NCBI RefSeq assembly: GCF_001274725.1
Contig: NZ_LGUF01000007.1
Location: 1,991,629-2,055,628, forward strand
DNA: 64,000 nt
DNA from: Sporosarcina globispora
Lineage (GTDB): Bacteria; Bacillota; Bacilli; Bacillales; Cytobacillaceae
Reading direction: 5' to 3'
Part shown: positions 37,010-45,380 of the stretch, in pieces
Layout of the letters: every line of letters starts with the position of its first letter
How positions within the stretch are numbered: position 1 is the first letter of the stretch
Position numbers and translations under genes: made by a program
The notes under the pieces: model-generated
What the model was told of the DNA's origin: nothing
Databases searched by the model: none
The model's input: the letters and a program-made list of their open reading frames with translations, nothing else

Positions 37010-37948
37010 ATGGACATTTTTTTCTTGGGAACGGGTGCAGGAATTCCAGCCAAACTGAGGAATGTATCTTCAATAGCTTTAAAGCTCCTGGATGAAAGAG
37101 GGAGCATATGGCTTTTTGACTGTGGTGAAGCTACCCAGCATCAAATTTTACATACAAGCATCAAACCGAGAAGAATTGAAAAAATTTTCATTACCCATCT
37201 TCATGGAGATCATATTTATGGTCTGCCCGGATTGCTGTCCAGCCGCTCTTTCCAGGGCGGTGATACAGAGGTGACTCTATATGGGCCAAAAGGACTGAAA
37301 GAATATATTGAAGTCTCGCTTTCTGTCAGCGGCACACACCTTAAATATCCTTTGAAAATAGCTGAAATTACTGATGGGATTGTGCTTGATGAAAAAGATT
37401 TTAAGGTGGAAGCACGGCTGCTGGAGCACGGAATTCCATCATATGGCTACCGGATAACAGAAAAGGACCGTCCGGGAACATTGCTCGCGGATAAGTTAAT
37501 TGAAGCGGGCATCAAACCGGGCCCGATTTATAAAAAAATGAAAAATGGCGAAAACATAGAGCTTGAGAATGGGAGAATTCTGGAAGCGAAAAACTTTCTC
37601 GGCCCTACTCAAAAGGGAAGAATTATTACGGTGCTGGGAGATACCAGATTCTGCGATGCGGCAATAGAATTAGCTGCGGATGCTGATCTATTAATCCATG
37701 AGGCAACCCTCTCACAAGGGGAAGAAAAGCTTGCATACGATTATTTTCATTCGACAACCATACAGGCTGCCCAAGTCGCGCACGAGGCGAATGCCAGTAA
37801 ACTTTGCCTGAATCATATCAGCTCACGATATGAACGGCAGGATTGGGGACAGCTTGTGAAGGAATCACAGACGATTTTCCCCAATACCGTAATTGCTGAG
37901 GACTTTAAAGAAATTCATATACCGCTTCATAAAGGAGAGGAGAATTAA
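37010..37948 (+). CDS. rnz: ribonuclease Z
   Basis: A 312-residue beta-lactamase-fold nuclease. It has [12 protein letters not shown] at the N-terminus, the metal motif [13 protein letters not shown] near residues 61-73, an exosite arm region after residue 150, GDTRFC and the late His motif LNHISSRY. It trims the 3' end of tRNA precursors lacking encoded CCA. ATG at 37010 is preceded by GAGAGGAGG; an in-frame start 42 bases upstream lacks a site. Same position as yqjK. The phosphatase gene starts at the next base. Confidence 0.95.
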   Translation: MDIFFLGTGAGIPAKLRNVSSIALKLLDERGSIWLFDCGEATQHQILHTSIKPRRIEKIFITHLHGDHIYGLPGLLSSRSFQGGDTEVTLYGPKGLKEYIEVSLSVSGTHLKYPLKIAEITDGIVLDEKDFKVEARLLEHGIPSYGYRITEKDRPGTLLADKLIEAGIKPGPIYKKMKNGENIELENGRILEAKNFLGPTQKGRIITVLGDTRFCDAAIELAADADLLIHEATLSQGEEKLAYDYFHSTTIQAAQVAHEANASKLCLNHISSRYERQDWGQLVKESQTIFPNTVIAEDFKEIHIPLHKGEEN

Positions 37949-38509
37949 TTGAAAACTTTCTATATCGTGCGCCATGCAAAAGCGGAGGGCCAGCCTTTCT
38001 CTGCCAAATTGACAGAAAGCGGGAGGGAACAGGCATTAAAACTAATTGATTTCTTTAAAGATAAGGAAATTAAACGCATCTATTCAAGCCCTTTTGTGCG
38101 GGCAATTGAAACAATCAGGCCGCTTGCCCAGTCAAGAAATCTGGATATTATTGAGGAAAGCCGTTTGGGAGAAAGGGTGTTAAGCTCCATTCTTTTTGAT
38201 GATTGGCAGGAGAAGCTTAAGCAAAGCTTTGCCGATTTTGAGCTTGTTTTTGAAGGCGGGGAATCCCATTCGGCCGGTATGGAACGTGCTTCTTCTCTGC
38301 TGAAAGAATTAATCGCTTCTAATGAGGACCACATCATACTGGTCAGCCATGGTAATTTATCCACGTTGCTTCTTCGCTATTTCGATGAAAATGCAGGCTT
38401 TGAGCATCTTATGAAGATGAGCAATCCCGATGTTTTCGAGATTAAAATAAATAGTGATAGGGCAGTATGGAGGCGGATTTGGAACGAAAGTAATGTCTGG
38501 AAAAATTGA
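37949..38509 (+). CDS. histidine phosphatase family protein (TTG start)
   Basis: A 186-residue phosphoglycerate-mutase-like protein. The catalytic RHA motif is FYIVRHAKAEGQ at residues 3-14, the second Arg in YSSPFVRAIETI, the acid Glu in GGESHSAGMER and the second catalytic His in ILVSHGNLS. Substrate unknown. TTG at 37949 directly follows the rnz stop, with GAGAGGAGAA inside rnz, so translation is coupled. It is not part of the T-box unit that follows. Confidence 0.85.
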   Translation: MKTFYIVRHAKAEGQPFSAKLTESGREQALKLIDFFKDKEIKRIYSSPFVRAIETIRPLAQSRNLDIIEESRLGERVLSSILFDDWQEKLKQSFADFELVFEGGESHSAGMERASSLLKELIASNEDHIILVSHGNLSTLLLRYFDENAGFEHLMKMSNPDVFEIKINSDRAVWRRIWNESNVWKN

Positions 38510-38526
38510 ATTTTTCAAAATTGGCA

Positions 38527-38555
38527 TTGACGGTTTCCTGCAGGCATACTATAAT
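38527..38555 (+). promoter_or_regulatory. sigma-A promoter of the T-box symporter gene
   Basis: TTGACG (38527-38532), 17 bp, TATAAT (38550-38555): near consensus. Confidence 0.88.
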
Positions 38556-38561
38556 CACATT

Positions 38562-38820
38562 TATACTTTTAAAATATTATATTCAAAAAGCTATGAAGAG
38601 ACTTTATTAAGTCTTATCTCCCTGTTTAAAGAGAGCCAGTGGATGGTGGGAACTGGCACAAAGATAAGATGAATTTCATCTTGGAGCTTTTCTTTTCTGC
38701 ACTTTAGCAGAAAAGACGGTTAATCCGTTATATTTCGAGTGGAAAGTCACATGCTTTCAAAAAGGGTGGTACCGCGTGAATCTGATTCGCGTCCCTTTTG
38801 AAGAATGTGGCTTTTTGGTT
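38562..38820 (+). promoter_or_regulatory. T-box riboswitch, specifier probably UUC (Phe)
   Basis: A complete T-box leader. Stem I has the distal AGAGAGCC element (about 38629-38636) and the specifier strand GAAT-TTC-ATC-TTGGAG (TTC at 38675-38677). The T-box AAGGGTGGTACCGCG is at 38762-38776. A terminator pairing the sequence around 38745-38766 with CCCTTTTGAAGAATGTGG ends in TTTTT at 38811. Uncharged tRNA would stabilise the antiterminator. TTC is chosen because it is followed by A and by the same spacing to TTGGAG seen in other T-boxes; TTT is the alternative, also Phe. Confidence 0.9.
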
Positions 38821-38887
38821 TTTCAAGGAAAAGGTCTTAAAATGGAAATCCGGCCGGTTTCTATTAAAAAATTATGGAGGTACAGGC

Positions 38888-40225
38888 ATGCAGCAAAATG
38901 AGCAATGGTCATCGAAAATTGGATTTATTTTAGCATCGGCCGGTTCAGCAATCGGACTTGGAGCTATTTGGAAGCTTCCTTATGTGACAGGAACAAGCGG
39001 AGGCGGAGCATTTATATTATTATTTCTGCTATTTTCCCTTTTAATTGGTTTTCCGCTTTTGCTGGCCGAGTTTGTGATCGGCCGCAGCACAGGGAAAGAG
39101 GCAATCTCAGCATATAAGGATATTGCTCCGGGAACTAAGTGGCACTGGATCGGCTACCTTGGCGTATTTACTTGTTTTCTGCTTTTATCGTTTTATAGTG
39201 TAATAGGCGGGTGGATTCTGAAGTACATTGTATACGGGATTACCGGTTCTATGAATGGAGCCAGCAATTATGAAGAGCTATTTGGCATATCCGTGTCAGA
39301 CCCTGTGTCTGTTGTAGCGGCACAAGGGATCTTTTTATTCATAACTGTTTTAGTGGTGGCTAAAGGCATCCAGAAGGGTATCGAGCAGGTCAGCAAAATA
39401 ATGATGCCGGCTTTGTTCCTTTTATTCATTATCTTGATTGCACGATCTCTAACACTGGATAATGCCATGGAAGGCGTCTTATTCTTTTTAAAGCCTGATT
39501 TTTCAAATTTAACGTCTGAAACCGTCCTTTATGCGATGGGTCAATCGTTTTTTTCTCTAAGTGTCGGGGTATCGGTTATGGTAACGTACAGCTCTTATTT
39601 ATCCAAAAGTGAAAACCTGATGCAGCCGGCCTTTTCCGTTGTCGGCATGAATTTATTTATTTCAATCCTTGCTGGATTGGCTATTTTTCCGGCGGTGTTT
39701 TCACTGGGTTTTGAGCCGGCTGCAGGTCCCGGCTTGCTGTTCATTGTCCTGCCATCTGTTTTTGATCAGATTCTGTTTGGACGAGTGTTCTTGCTCTTAT
39801 TCCTGGCACTGTTTCTATTTGCAACCTTAACTTCCGCTTTTTCAATGCTCGAAATTGTGGTTGCTGCCCTGACAAGTAAAAACGGCAGAGGCAGAAGCCG
39901 TGCAGCATGGCTGACAGGTTTGGCAATCTTTATCGTTGGAGTCCCATCGGCACTTTCCTTCAGCAGCCTATCAGATATTTCGATTTTCGGCAAAACCATT
40001 TTTGATAGTGCTGATTTTCTTGTCAGTAATATACTAATGCCGGTAGGGGCGCTGCTTATATCTATTTTTGTTTCATACAAAATGAAGAAAGACCTGCTGA
40101 GAAATGAATTGATTCAAGGTTCAAAATCGCTGAATGGGATCTTTTCCGCGTGGTATTACCTTCTGCGCTATGTGGTGCCTTTGGTTATTATCATTGTATT
40201 CCTTGATTCACTGCAGCTTATTTAA
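38888..40225 (+). CDS. Na+-dependent neurotransmitter:sodium symporter (NSS) family amino-acid transporter
   Basis: A 445-residue LeuT-fold transporter with about 11-12 hydrophobic segments. The NSS sodium-site motif at the N-terminus ([19 protein letters not shown]) is clear, and [20 protein letters not shown] and the TM6 region follow. It should import an amino acid with Na+. The Phe-type T-box upstream predicts phenylalanine or an aromatic amino acid as substrate. ATG at 38888 follows TATGGAGGTAC; longer in-frame readings run into the T-box terminator and are not real. It is followed by a bidirectional terminator. Confidence 0.92.
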   Translation: MQQNEQWSSKIGFILASAGSAIGLGAIWKLPYVTGTSGGGAFILLFLLFSLLIGFPLLLAEFVIGRSTGKEAISAYKDIAPGTKWHWIGYLGVFTCFLLLSFYSVIGGWILKYIVYGITGSMNGASNYEELFGISVSDPVSVVAAQGIFLFITVLVVAKGIQKGIEQVSKIMMPALFLLFIILIARSLTLDNAMEGVLFFLKPDFSNLTSETVLYAMGQSFFSLSVGVSVMVTYSSYLSKSENLMQPAFSVVGMNLFISILAGLAIFPAVFSLGFEPAAGPGLLFIVLPSVFDQILFGRVFLLLFLALFLFATLTSAFSMLEIVVAALTSKNGRGRSRAAWLTGLAIFIVGVPSALSFSSLSDISIFGKTIFDSADFLVSNILMPVGALLISIFVSYKMKKDLLRNELIQGSKSLNGIFSAWYYLLRYVVPLVIIIVFLDSLQLI

Positions 40226-40229
40226 TAAG

Positions 40230-40260
40230 AAAAGGGATGGCGAATCACACCATCCCTTTC
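40230..40260. terminator. bidirectional terminator between the symporter gene and namA
   Basis: AAAGGGATGG/CCATCCCTTT with A and T flanks on both strands. Confidence 0.88.
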
Positions 40261-40275
40261 TTTATGATATAAAAA

Positions 40276-41295
40276 TTAAATCCAACCGCGTTCATATTGC
40301 TTAGGCGGTTCGATTGATGCGCCAAGTTCTTTTGCTGCTGTACGCGGCCAATAAGGGTCCCTCAGCAATTCCCTTGCAATGAAAATTAAATCTGCCCGCT
40401 CATTTTGCAGGATTTCTTCAGCCTGCAGGCCGGATGTAATTAGCCCGACTGCACCAGTCTGGATATTGGCACCTTCTTTAATGGTTTCAGAGAATTTGAC
40501 CTGGTAGCCCGGGTAACTATGTATTCTGGCCGGCACTACTGCTCCGGAACTTACGTCAATAAGATCTACTCCCTGCTCCTTCATCCATTTGCCCATTTCT
40601 GCATAATCCTCTGCTGTTAACCCTTCATCATGATAATCATGTGCTGATACTCTAACAAATAAAGGGCCATCCCAAACAGTTTTAACTGCTTCAATCACTT
40701 CACGGAGGAAGCGGTAGCGGTTTTTGGCTGATCCCCCATACTCATCACTTCGTTTATTGCTTAGCGGTGAAAGAAACTCATTGATCAAGTAGCCGTGTGC
40801 TGCATGAATTTCAATTACTTCAAAGCCGGCTTTTTTTGCTCTTTCAGCACCTTTTTTAAATGCCTCCACAGTTTCGGAAACTTCTTCTTTTGTCATTTCT
40901 TTTGGTGTTTTCATTTGTTCATTAAAAGCAATAGCTGATGGGGCGAGAATTTCCCCTTCAACAGTCGCTTTTCTGCCGGCATGTGCAAGCTGAATTCCAG
41001 CTGATGCCCCGTGTTCTTTCATTAGCTCGGTTAATTCCTTCAGGCCAGAGATATGGTCATCGCTCCATATTCCCAGATCCTGCGGAGAAATACGGCCCTG
41101 CGGAGTTACAGCAGTTGCCTCCAGGATGATTAATCCCACCTGGCCAACAGCCCTGCTCGTATAATGGGTCCGATGCCAGTTTTCAACCATGCCGTCTTCA
41201 TTATGGCTTGAGTACATGCACATCGGTGCCATAACAATTCTGTTTTTAAAGGTGACTCTTTTAATCGTTAAAGGGGAAAAAAGCTTTGTTTCCAT
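40276..41295 (-). CDS. namA: NADPH dehydrogenase NamA (old yellow enzyme family)
   Basis: A 339-residue FMN ene-reductase matching Yqj[26 protein letters not shown] at the N-terminus (split by the FMN loop; the Cys is the YqjM-type redox switch), [30 protein letters not shown] with the catalytic His pair, and a C-terminal GxYxRGW-like QYERGWI carrying the Arg finger. It reduces activated alkenes and nitro compounds with NADPH and is linked to oxidative and electrophile stress. It has its own ribosome binding site (AAGGAGGC). Confidence 0.95.
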   Translation of the reverse strand: METKLFSPLTIKRVTFKNRIVMAPMCMYSSHNEDGMVENWHRTHYTSRAVGQVGLIILEATAVTPQGRISPQDLGIWSDDHISGLKELTELMKEHGASAGIQLAHAGRKATVEGEILAPSAIAFNEQMKTPKEMTKEEVSETVEAFKKGAERAKKAGFEVIEIHAAHGYLINEFLSPLSNKRSDEYGGSAKNRYRFLREVIEAVKTVWDGPLFVRVSAHDYHDEGLTAEDYAEMGKWMKEQGVDLIDVSSGAVVPARIHSYPGYQVKFSETIKEGANIQTGAVGLITSGLQAEEILQNERADLIFIARELLRDPYWPRTAAKELGASIEPPKQYERGWI

Positions 41296-41376
41296 AATCT
41301 ATGCCTCCTTGTTTCGCTATCCTAAATATTAAGTATATCAGGCATCTGTTAAAATGAAAAAGAACATGCACTTTGG

Positions 41377-41411
41377 AAAACGGGCCTGTTACCTTCCACA
41401 AGAAGGCAGGC
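41377..41411 (-). terminator. terminator after proI
   Basis: On the minus strand GCCTG-CCTTC pairs with GAAGG-CAGGC, followed by CCGTTTTCC. Confidence 0.6.
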
Positions 41412-41482
41412 GCTCTATGTTGTATACAGAGTAGTGCCTATACAGACTTATAAAGAAGGAACCTCTCAGATTATGCCGTCAG

Positions 41483-42313
41483 TTAAATTCTCACTGTGCT
41501 GCTGAAGCTTTGGCCAAGCCGCTTGGATTGGGCTGTGGCTTCCTTGATGCATTCAATAAAGGCTTTCTGTACCCCGTTCGCTTCAAGCACTTTTACACCT
41601 GCTTCGGTTGTGCCTCCAGGACTTGTTACTTCCTTTCTAAGCTGCTGAGGGTCTTTTGCTGAATTGGCCAGCATTTCGGCTGCCCCGATGAGTGTCTGGA
41701 TGATGAATTCTTTTGCCAATTCCTTTTCGAGCCCGATTTCTTCCGCGCTTTTTTCCATTGCTTCTGCAAGATAGTAAATATACGCTGGTCCGCTGCCTGA
41801 CAGGCCTGTTACGGCATCAAGCTGTTTTTCCTCGACAAACGCTGACATCCCCACTGTGTCAAAAATGTCTCTTACAGCTTCCATCTGTTTTTTAGTCACT
41901 CTTTCATTAACGGATAAGGCGCTTGCGGATTTGCCGACGGCAGCTGATGTATTTGGCATGGCTCTCACCACTGGAAGTTCTTTTTCTGCCAAAAGTTCAA
42001 TGCTTTCAATGGAAACGCCGGCTAGAACGGAAATAATCAGCATATCTTCCTGCAAATAAGGCTTTATGAGAGTGATGGCATCGGCTGCATCTTTTGGCTT
42101 CATCGCTAAAATAACAGCTTCCGCTCCGCTGAACAGTTCGCTGAGATTATAAGTGGCCTGAACGCCATAGACTTTTTGCATGGATTGCAGCTTTTCTCTG
42201 TTGCATTTGTTTGTCACCCAAATATCGCTGCCGGTAATGAGCCGGCTGTCAATCATTCCTGATATTAATGCTTCTGCCATTGATCCTGCCCCAACAACAG
42301 CTAATTTTTTCAT
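41483..42313 (-). CDS. proI: pyrroline-5-carboxylate reductase
   Basis: A 276-residue enzyme with an N-terminal NADP motif (AVVGAGSMAEALISGM), VRAMPNTSAAVGKSASAL and the C-terminal P5CR signature with VTSPGGTTEAGVKVLE near residue 230. It makes proline from pyrroline-5-carboxylate. The upstream T-box with Pro specifier shows it is induced on proline-tRNA starvation, so it is the biosynthetic isozyme (yqjO/ProI type). ATG follows AAGGAGGA. Confidence 0.95.
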   Translation of the reverse strand: MKKLAVVGAGSMAEALISGMIDSRLITGSDIWVTNKCNREKLQSMQKVYGVQATYNLSELFSGAEAVILAMKPKDAADAITLIKPYLQEDMLIISVLAGVSIESIELLAEKELPVVRAMPNTSAAVGKSASALSVNERVTKKQMEAVRDIFDTVGMSAFVEEKQLDAVTGLSGSGPAYIYYLAEAMEKSAEEIGLEKELAKEFIIQTLIGAAEMLANSAKDPQQLRKEVTSPGGTTEAGVKVLEANGVQKAFIECIKEATAQSKRLGQSFSSTVRI

Positions 42314-42399
42314 TTGTTCTTCCTCCTTAATTTTTCAATATGCCAGCCGGCTATAAGAAAAGCGCAAGGTGCCTGGAGTTAGCTTGGTTTGTCTGAAAA

Positions 42400-42714
42400 T
42401 AAAAAAAGCCTTTCCATCCAGAAAGGACGAAAAGACTTTGCTTCCGCGGTACCACCTTAATTGCCTTTTCTATTTTGGGTGCAGAATGCTTGCCGCATCC
42501 GCTATTTGAAAAGGCATCTCGATCCCGATAACGCCGGGGTGCGTTTAGGTTTTCCTAACAGCTCATAAGGCAGGTTCAATGGTCAAGTGGACGGTGAAGC
42601 CTTTCAGCCGCTGAGCTTCACTCTCTTTCGCCGTTTTCCATTTACTAATCTTATTCATCGCTATTTTTCTGCTGTCCAGGAGTACAGCTTTGATTTGTGA
42701 AAATCAAATTTTAA
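42400..42714 (-). promoter_or_regulatory. T-box riboswitch with proline specifier (CCU)
   Basis: Minus-strand T-box leader of proI. The specifier strand reads GAA-CCT-GCC (CCT complementary to 42572-42574). The T-box AAGGTGGTACCGCGG is complementary to 42444-42458. The terminator CCTTTC-TGGAT-GGAAAGG plus T7 lies at about 42401-42427. Specifier and downstream gene agree. Confidence 0.93.
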
Positions 42715-42720
42715 TTGTGA

Positions 42721-42750
42721 TTATGCAAGAAGACATGCTTATTTGTCAAG
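42721..42750 (-). promoter_or_regulatory. sigma-A promoter of the proI T-box transcript
   Basis: On the minus strand TTGACA (42745-42750), 18 bp, CATAAT (42721-42726). Confidence 0.88.
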
Positions 42751-42920
42751 CAGTATTTTTAAAAAAATTATTAAACATGCATAAAAATTATGTGAAAATA
42801 ATGACAATTCCTGAAAAGAACGGTACACTTATTTTTATATATGTAAATTCCTAAATTATGTTATTGTATTCCGGTAATTTGTGCGCTTGGCAAATGCTGA
42901 TACTTTAGGGGTCAAACAAG

Positions 42921-43001
42921 ATGGTTTATCTAAAGGGAGCATGGACTGTATTTCTTGGATTGACTGCGGGAGTATACAAAGAAACAGCTTATTATATTTA
43001 A
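42921..43001 (+). CDS. possible 26-residue hydrophobic peptide
   Basis: ATG at 42921 has AGGGGTC about nine bases upstream and the frame closes at 43001, just before the MBL hydrolase gene. The product begins MVYLKGAWTVFLGLTAGVYK and is mildly hydrophobic. I recognise no family. It may be a leader peptide, a membrane miniprotein or chance. The rest of the 42.75-43.03 kb gap shows no other structure I can name. Confidence 0.25.
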   Translation: MVYLKGAWTVFLGLTAGVYKETAYYI

Positions 43002-43029
43002 ATATAGTGATTTTAGGGGGATTGTCATA

Positions 43030-44004
43030 ATGGCGAAATGGAAGGATGGAATTGCAAAACTGGTTATCCCGACACCTTTTCCTGTCGGCGACGTCAATGT
43101 ATATGCAGTAAAAGGGGAAAAGCTCACTCTTGTGGATGCCGGGCCAAAAACGGATGAAGCATGGGAAGCCTTAAAATCCCAGCTTAGAGAGCTGAATTTA
43201 ACTCCCGGTGATTTTGAACAGGTTGTGCTCACACATCATCATCCCGATCATGCCGGGCTGCTTGACTTCTTTCCTGACAATCTCGGTGTGTTTGGGCATC
43301 CGGTTAATCAAAGGTGGCTGTCCCGGACTGATGAATTCTTAAAATACCATGATGAATTTTATAAAAAGCTTTTTAATGAATTTGGTATTCCTGAAAATTA
43401 CTTTTCCTTTATTAACAAGATGAAAAAGACTCTGCGCTATTCCTGCAGACGTACCCTGACAGGCATGCTGAAAGAAGGCAGCCAGCCTGCAGGACTGGAT
43501 GAATGGACGGTGATGGAGACGCCTGGCCATGCACAGAGCCATATAGGCTTATTCAGGGAGAAGGACGGTGTATTCCTTGGAGGAGACCATTTGCTTGCAC
43601 ATATTTCACCTAATCCCATTCTGGAGCCGCCGCTTCCAGGCAAAACGGAACGGCCGAAACCGCAGCTTCAGTATAATGAGTCTTTGAAAAAGCTGCGGCA
43701 GCTGCCAATCTCCCTGTTTTACTCCGGACATGGAAATGATATTACAAATGTGAATGAGTTAATAAACGAAAGGCTTGGCCGCCAGCATGACCGGGCAATG
43801 AAAGTAAAGGCATGGCTTGAGTCCGAATCGCTCACTGTTTTTGAAGTGTGCCGCCGCCTCTTTCCGAAAGTTTATGAGAAGGAGCTTTCCCTGACCATTT
43901 CTGAAACGGTCGCCCAGCTTGACTATTTGCATTCAATAGGGGAGATTTATATAAATAAAGAGGAGGAAGCATTCTTGTATTCCGCATCAAAAGAGGTGGT
44001 TTGA
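43030..44004 (+). CDS. yqjP: MBL-fold metallo-hydrolase (YqjP)
   Basis: A 324-residue metallo-beta-lactamase-fold protein. The metal motif VLTHHHPDHAGLLD is at about residues 65-78, and further ligands are in TPGHAQSHIGLF, GGDHLL and FYSGHGNDI. A C-terminal winged-helix-like domain follows (FEVCRRLFPKVYEKELSLTISETVAQ, split). This type resembles LACTB2-like hydrolases; substrate unknown. ATG follows TTAGGGGGATTG. It ends one base before the SDR gene start, forming the yqjP-yqjQ pair. Confidence 0.88.
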   Translation: MAKWKDGIAKLVIPTPFPVGDVNVYAVKGEKLTLVDAGPKTDEAWEALKSQLRELNLTPGDFEQVVLTHHHPDHAGLLDFFPDNLGVFGHPVNQRWLSRTDEFLKYHDEFYKKLFNEFGIPENYFSFINKMKKTLRYSCRRTLTGMLKEGSQPAGLDEWTVMETPGHAQSHIGLFREKDGVFLGGDHLLAHISPNPILEPPLPGKTERPKPQLQYNESLKKLRQLPISLFYSGHGNDITNVNELINERLGRQHDRAMKVKAWLESESLTVFEVCRRLFPKVYEKELSLTISETVAQLDYLHSIGEIYINKEEEAFLYSASKEVV

Positions 44005-44005
44005 T

Positions 44006-44800
44006 TTGTCAGACAGATTAAAAAATAAAAATGTGATTATCACAGGCGCATCAGGCGGGATTGGAGCCCAAATGGCTGTCCTCTGTGCCGAGAGGGGAGC
44101 AAACCTTGTTCTTCTTGCGCGAAGCCTTGAAAAATTGCAGGAGCTGCAGGCAGATTTGCAGAGACGTTTCTCAGTGGATGTTCATGTACATAAACTCGAT
44201 GTTTCGGACACTGATGAAGTCTCTGCTGTTTTTTCAGAGATACTTGCCCGGCTTGACCACATAGATGTTCTTGTTAATAACGCAGGGTTCGGAGTTTTCC
44301 GGGAGGCACATGAAGCAAAAGTTGAAGAAATAAAGGGAATGTTTGATGTTAATGTAGTTGGATTAATGGCTTGCACCAGTATGGTGCTGCCGGTGATGAG
44401 GAAACAGAGGAGCGGCCATATTATTAACATCGCTTCACAGGCGGGCAAAATTGCCACACCAAAATCCAGTGTCTATTCCGCAACCAAGCATGCCGTTCTT
44501 GGCTATACAAACAGCCTTCGGATGGAGCTTTCTGACAGCAATGTGTTTGTGACCGCTGTTAATCCCGGACCTATTGAAACCAATTTCTTTACTATTGCAG
44601 ATGAAAAGGGCACATACGTGAAAAATGTCAGTAAATTTATGCTTAAGCCCGAATATGTGGCCCTCAAAGTAGTCAATGCCATGCTGAGGCCTGTCAGGGA
44701 AATCAACCTTCCGCGGTGGATGAATGCGGGTAGCATCGTTTATGCACTCTTTCCAGGACTTTTCGAAAAAATTGGAAAACGCGCATTCAATCAGAAATGA
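44006..44800 (+). CDS. yqjQ: short-chain dehydrogenase/reductase (YqjQ; TTG start)
   Basis: A 264-residue classical SDR. The cofactor motif is TGASGGIGAQMA (residues about 12-23), NNAGFGVF follows, the active-site Ser is in INIASQAGK, and YSATKHAVLGY holds the YxxxK pair. Position and length resemble DltE-like/YqjQ oxidoreductases. Substrate unknown. TTG at 44006 has AGAGGTGG just upstream. Likely co-transcribed with the MBL hydrolase; a terminator follows. Confidence 0.88.
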   Translation: MSDRLKNKNVIITGASGGIGAQMAVLCAERGANLVLLARSLEKLQELQADLQRRFSVDVHVHKLDVSDTDEVSAVFSEILARLDHIDVLVNNAGFGVFREAHEAKVEEIKGMFDVNVVGLMACTSMVLPVMRKQRSGHIINIASQAGKIATPKSSVYSATKHAVLGYTNSLRMELSDSNVFVTAVNPGPIETNFFTIADEKGTYVKNVSKFMLKPEYVALKVVNAMLRPVREINLPRWMNAGSIVYALFPGLFEKIGKRAFNQK

Positions 44801-44804
44801 AATA

Positions 44805-44836
44805 GAAGCTGCAGCCATTTGCCTGCAGCTTCTTTT
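44805..44836. terminator. terminator between yqjQ and the yqzH-like gene
   Basis: GAAGCTGCAG/CTGCAGCTTC stem followed by TTTTC on the plus strand; the minus-strand side has only a weak T run. Confidence 0.8.
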
Positions 44837-44841
44837 CATTT

Positions 44842-45048
44842 TTAAAAATAAGGTGAGCCAGTAATATAGCCGTACACCACATCATTTACTATTTCATGCA
44901 GCTCGCTGTCAGCTTCTTTATTCTTTTCCTCTATGACTTTATTGAATATGTCTTTAAATTCCCTGCTCTCAAACGAAATGGAATGGAAGTCCTCATTATA
45001 TTGCTTTAAACAGTTTTGAACCATTTTATAAATCAGTTTTTTGTTCAT
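44842..45048 (-). CDS. YqzH-like small protein, 68 residues
   Basis: Minus-strand gene starting at ATG 45048 (GAGGTG upstream). The product begins MNKKLIYKMVQNCLKQY and is acidic and helical with no membrane segment. It looks like the YqzH-like family of small Bacillus proteins, recalled from form and location. Function unknown. It is divergent from the LexA-controlled polymerase gene, and the start is about 100 bp from the first LexA box. Confidence 0.6.
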   Translation of the reverse strand: MNKKLIYKMVQNCLKQYNEDFHSISFESREFKDIFNKVIEEKNKEADSELHEIVNDVVYGYITGSPYF

Positions 45049-45139
45049 TCTCTGCACCTCAAGCTGATTATACAGGTTTCTGGTAATATCGGCACCTGGC
45101 AAAGGAACCTGTTTTAAGAAAAACCGCGTAAAATTTCCA

Positions 45140-45168
45140 TTGAAACCGAACGCATATTCGCTTAATAT
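45140..45168 (+). promoter_or_regulatory. sigma-A promoter of polY2-yolD
   Basis: TTGAAA (45140-45145), 17 bp, TAATAT (45163-45168). A LexA box occupies the spacer. Confidence 0.75.
45147..45160. promoter_or_regulatory. LexA (DinR) box 1
   Basis: CGAAC-GCAT-ATTCG matches the Bacillus LexA consensus CGAAC-N4-GTTCG with one mismatch. It lies between -35 and -10. Confidence 0.75.
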
Positions 45169-45185
45169 AATGGGTATACATATAT

Positions 45186-45199
45186 AGAACAGATGTTCC
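45186..45199. promoter_or_regulatory. LexA (DinR) box 2
   Basis: AGAAC-AGAT-GTTCC keeps the GAAC-N4-GTTC core and lies just downstream of the expected transcription start. Confidence 0.7.
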
Positions 45200-45220
45200 T
45201 GCTGGTTTTCTATTGGATTC

Positions 45221-45261
45221 AGGCGCTATCGCAGTTTGATAAACAGCGCCTTACGTTTTTT
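45221..45261 (+). terminator. terminator-like hairpin in the polY2 leader
   Basis: GGCGCT (45222-45227) pairs with AGCGCC (45245-45250), then TTACGTTTTTT. The 17-base loop makes it weak. It may attenuate basal transcription. Confidence 0.4.
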
Positions 45262-45293
45262 GTAATATCAGAATTTATATCTTTGTACTTTGA

Positions 45294-45361
45294 GAGTTGT
45301 CTAGCGCAAGCAGCCTGCCCCCTCGAGGTGTCGGGGGTGGGCAAGGCGCTTGCGCTTTTCT
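45294..45361 (+). repeat. dispersed hairpin repeat, copy 2 (in polY2 leader)
   Basis: Shares TTGTCTAGCGCAAGCAGCC and GGGTGGGCAAGGCGCTT-CGCTTTTCT with copy 1. The outer arms AGCGCAAGC/GCTTGCGCT are perfect. It ends directly against the polY2 ribosome binding site GAAGGAGGA. Confidence 0.78.
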
Positions 45362-45380
45362 GAAGGAGGATGTCGAAGTC

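Noticed and set aside
38454-38672. A 72-codon plus-strand frame after the phosphatase gene
   Set aside because: It crosses the promoter and stem I of the T-box leader, so it is RNA structure rather than protein coding.
38798-38887. A 30-codon upstream extension of the symporter frame
   Set aside because: It begins inside the T-box terminator; ATG 38888 has a strong TATGGAGGTAC site and the normal family N-terminus.
45297-45380. An N-terminal extension of polY2 through the dispersed repeat
   Set aside because: The extension encodes only repeat sequence; ATG 45381 with GAAGGAGGA gives the usual Y-family start.
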